Assembly (NCBI GenBank): GCA_003601535.1
Contig: PIXW01000040.1
Coordinates: forward strand, 1 to 8,911
Length of the DNA: 8,911 nucleotides
Source of the DNA: ANME-2 cluster archaeon
GTDB lineage: Archaea > Halobacteriota > Methanosarcinia > Methanosarcinales > Methanogasteraceae
Reading direction: 5' to 3'
The notes beneath the pieces are model-generated. The model saw only the letters and a program-made list of their open reading frames with translations. It had not been told where the DNA came from and did no database searches. The position numbers and the translations under genes were made by a program. Positions 6,987-8,911 of the stretch are shown in pieces; within the stretch, counting starts at the first letter, position 1; every line of letters begins with the position of its first letter.

Positions 6987-8911
6987 TTACAGGGTTATCT
7001 CACCAACCGCTGCCTGAAGCAGGATCAACGCGTCAGCAGATGTGACCTTACCATCGCCGTTGAAGTCTCCACGCACCTCGGCTGGTTCTTCAAGTCCGAG
7101 TTCGACGTACGGATCAACTCCTGCCTCCTTCACCCGATCAAGCTGTTCGGAGGTCACATTGAACATGTCCGAATCCGTTGAGATTACGGCCTCTGGTTGA
7201 TCGAGGTACTGCAGCAGTCCGAAACCGTTCTTTAGTCGTGTCGTCCAGAAGAGCGGGTTTGACTTGCCACCAGGCGGGCTGAAATCATCGATATCGACAC
7301 CGGTGAGGTTGCACGATTCGCCCTTGTCGTACCGGAAGGACACGCCTCTTCCCGAGTTTGCTGTGCTGTTCCAGATTATGAGAATTCCAGCAAGCGGGCG
7401 CTCATTCACGAGAATCTCGCGTTGTTTCACAATTAAACTCCTCTTTCCCGGGGTTAAATCCAGAAGAACCTGGATAGCATCCTCCTTGCACCAGTTCGGG
7501 CATCCGATCCAGGTGTAGCTCTCACCAGCCCCGAGCGGGTAATTCTCACGGATGTATTCCGCGATCATGTAGCCGGACGACAGTCCAGGACAGATGTGGT
7601 TGTGGAATTCCGCACACCTCAATAAGTCATACGGTGCGCCATATCCCCATGCATTTGCGATCGTAACGATCGTGAACGCGTCCGATCCGAGTGCTGCCTT
7701 CATCGCATTCCAGCCATCGCTGGTTGTTGCGTTCTCTCCGTCGATGTTGACCGTCGTTGCTGTGAATGCTCCGTTCTTGTAAACTGTGTAAACACAGTCC
7801 TTTGTCTCGTTATCAAAGATCACAAACCAGAGCGGCTTATCTACCGACCTGTGGACTGGTAAGAGGTTTCCATCGCTGATGGAGCATCCAGTCACCCTCT
7901 CGATCGTTCCGATACAGCACTCGGTCGTGTTGCCATCTACGATCGCGTATCCGGCATCGGTCAACACGCACAGACCGGAACTATCTCTCGTTACTCCGAG
8001 CGTAGCCATTGCATCCTGCAGCGCACCCGAGATGTCAATTCCACAGGGATCGTCTGCAAGCCCGATCTCAACGTACGGATCAACTCCTGCCAGCTCAAGC
8101 CTCTTAAGTAGATCAGAGGTCACATCGAACGTGTGCAGCGTCGATACGAACGTTTCCGGCTGATTCAGGTACGGCATCATCCCCCAGTCCATCTTGATCC
8201 TGCTTGCCATGGGGTACGTCTCAAAATCGCTTTCAGTCACATTCGAAACATTACGTGCATGATCAAAGTCAAACGAGAGGACATAACCGGTTCCACTCGC
8301 AAGCGTCTTGTTCCAGACGATGTAGATCCCGGCAGTGTTCTCGATCTCATCGTGTGCCGGCATGTTCTTTGCAAAGATGCTCCGTTTCCCGACGGTTGTA
8401 TCCAGCATAATCTGCAGCGCATCGTCCTTGCACCAGATCGGACATGCGATCACCACGTACTTCTCGCCAGTATCCAGCGGGTATTCTTTCAACAGATAGT
8501 CTGCAAGCATGTAACCCGACGTCACCCCGGGGCAGAGGTGGTTGTGGAATTCCACGCACTTCAAAAAGTCGTACGGTGCGCCATATCCCCATGCATTTGC
8601 GATCGTGACGATCGTGAACGCGTCCGATCCGAGCGCATCCTTCGTTTCGTTCCAGCCATCGCTGGTTGTTGCGTTCTCTCCGTCGATGTTGACCGTCGTT
8701 GCGTTGAATGCTTCATTCTTGTAAACTGTGTAAACACAGTCTTTTGTCTCGTTATCAAAGATTACGAACCAGAACGGGCTATTTATCGACCTGTGGATCG
8801 TCAGTAAGTTCCCATCTCCGATAGAACAACCTGTTTCATTCCGGATTGTCCTTATGCAATCCTCTGTCGTCTCTCCATTAACCTTCACATATCCGGCATC
8901 GGTCAACACGC
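6987..8911 (-). CDS. Secreted tandem FmdE-domain protein with C-terminal dockerin repeat (5' end missing)
   Basis: The frame is open to the window edge. The first apparent start at 8909 is a GTG that aligns with an internal Val in the second module, so the N-terminus and signal peptide lie outside. Residue 1 here is that codon; 640 residues are visible. Two modules of about 314 residues follow one another. Each has an N-terminal region, then the FmdE hallmark EFHNHxCPG (120-128 and 434-442), then CPxWCK(D/E)DAxQ (156-165 and 470-479) and TxGKRS (172-177, 486-491), ending in GVDPYVExGL. H122, H124, C126, C156, C160 and the equivalents H436, H438, C440, C470, C474 could form a metal or catalytic site. 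Residues 613-640 form one EF-hand-like dockerin repeat. About 14 N-x-S/T sequons suggest an exported, glycosylated protein. FmdE was named from formylmethanofuran dehydrogenase operons and its biochemical role is unsettled; this exported form is unlikely to be a subunit of that cytoplasmic enzyme. It ends 38 bases before the binding-protein gene, so co-transcription is likely. Confidence 0.88.
   Translation of the reverse strand, partial: VLTDAGYVKVNGETTEDCIRTIRNETGCSIGDGNLLTIHRSINSPFWFVIFDNETKDCVYTVYKNEAFNATTVNIDGENATTSDGWNETKDALGSDAFTIVTIANAWGYGAPYDFLKCVEFHNHLCPGVTSGYMLADYLLKEYPLDTGEKYVVIACPIWCKDDALQIMLDTTVGKRSIFAKNMPAHDEIENTAGIYIVWNKTLASGTGYVLSFDFDHARNVSNVTESDFETYPMASRIKMDWGMMPYLNQPETFVSTLHTFDVTSDLLKRLELAGVDPYVEIGLADDPCGIDISGALQDAMATLGVTRDSSGLCVLTDAGYAIVDGNTTECCIGTIERVTGCSISDGNLLPVHRSVDKPLWFVIFDNETKDCVYTVYKNGAFTATTVNIDGENATTSDGWNAMKAALGSDAFTIVTIANAWGYGAPYDLLRCAEFHNHICPGLSSGYMIAEYIRENYPLGAGESYTWIGCPNWCKEDAIQVLLDLTPGKRSLIVKQREILVNERPLAGILIIWNSTANSGRGVSFRYDKGESCNLTGVDIDDFSPPGGKSNPLFWTTRLKNGFGLLQYLDQPEAVISTDSDMFNVTSEQLDRVKEAGVDPYVELGLEEPAEVRGDFNGDGKVTSADALILLQAAVGEITL
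6990..7073 (-). other. Single (half) dockerin repeat of the FmdE protein
   Basis: Residues 613-640 of the FmdE protein read as one calcium-binding dockerin loop: D615, N617, D619, G620, V622 and D626 at loop positions 1, 3, 5, 6, 8 and 12, followed by a helix. Positions 10-11, which set partner choice in classical dockerins, are Ser-Ala. Only one repeat is present before the TAA stop, whereas classical type I dockerins have two. I saw no second repeat in the bases after the stop. Confidence 0.75.
7621..7820 (-). repeat. Near-identical patch of FmdE module 2 (copy A)
   Basis: This 200-base stretch of module 2 matches 8563-8762 in module 1 at a fixed offset of 942 bases. My hand count gives about 15 mismatches, mostly clustered in two short spots. 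The modules are far less alike outside the patch. It encodes the region just before the FHNHxCPG motif. Confidence 0.85.
8563..8762 (-). repeat. Near-identical patch of FmdE module 1 (copy B)
   Basis: Partner of the 7621-7820 patch, 942 bases (314 codons) away and in the same reading frame. The runs around 8572-8632 and 8654-8698 are almost perfectly conserved, including at third codon positions. Confidence 0.85.

Noticed and set aside
8133..8807. Plus-strand open frame opposite FmdE module 1
   Set aside because: Antisense to the FHNHxCPG-bearing module, with no signal peptide, no recognisable domain and no ribosome binding site noted.
8907..8909. GTG at 8909 as the true start of the FmdE protein
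   Set aside because: It aligns with an internal Val of module 2 and would remove any signal peptide; the frame stays open to the window edge.
1..8911. A cellulosome or polysaccharide-degrading gene cluster
   Set aside because: Cohesin and dockerin modules are present, but there is no glycoside hydrolase, carbohydrate-binding module or multi-cohesin scaffoldin in the window.
1..8911. CRISPR array, insertion sequence, tRNA or rRNA
   Set aside because: No regularly spaced short repeats with unique spacers, no transposase or terminal inverted repeats, and no RNA-gene pattern were found on either strand by reading.

Overview
The window looks like euryarchaeal chromosome, probably from the methanogen / anaerobic methane- or alkane-oxidising side of the tree (Methanomicrobia, Syntrophoarchaeia or ANME-type). 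This is inferred from FmdE-type domains, cohesin and dockerin modules on secreted proteins, secreted proteins rich in N-glycosylation sequons, and a TATA/BRE-like upstream element. No rRNA or other marker gene is present, so the taxon is not proven. Every supported gene lies on the minus strand, so transcription runs from high to low coordinates. I treat all plus-strand reading frames as shadows.

Layout in transcription order: (1) 8911-6987, the 3' part of a secreted protein with two tandem FmdE-type modules and a C-terminal single dockerin repeat; it runs off the window. (2) 6948-5167, a family-5 (Dpp/Opp/Nik type) solute-binding protein with a signal peptide and a complete two-repeat dockerin at its C-terminus. 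(3) 5117-4140 and 4143-3304, the two permeases (DppB- and DppC-like). (4) 3307-2375 and 2382-1450, the two ATPases (DppD- and DppF-like), each with the four-cysteine C-terminal motif linked to a [4Fe-4S] cluster. (5) 1427-615, a cohesin protein with a signal peptide, a Ser/Thr/Pro stalk and a C-terminal membrane helix. (6) 442-1, a second, paralogous cohesin protein cut by the window edge. Genes 3 to 5 overlap by 4-8 bases or are 22 bases apart, as expected for one operon. A hairpin sits between the binding protein and the permeases. Cohesin 2 probably has its own promoter.

My reading is that this is a surface-assembled importer. The binding protein and the FmdE protein both carry dockerins, while the first cohesin protein is membrane-anchored and encoded in the same operon. 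Calcium-dependent cohesin-dockerin docking could hold the binding protein and the secreted FmdE protein near the DppBC-DppDF transporter, instead of the lipid or membrane-helix anchor usual for archaeal binding proteins. The cargo is unknown. The transporter family moves peptides or nickel/metal chelates, and a putative Cys/His site in each FmdE module makes a metal or metal-chelate cargo one possibility. The parts are visible in the sequence; their physical assembly and substrate are inference.
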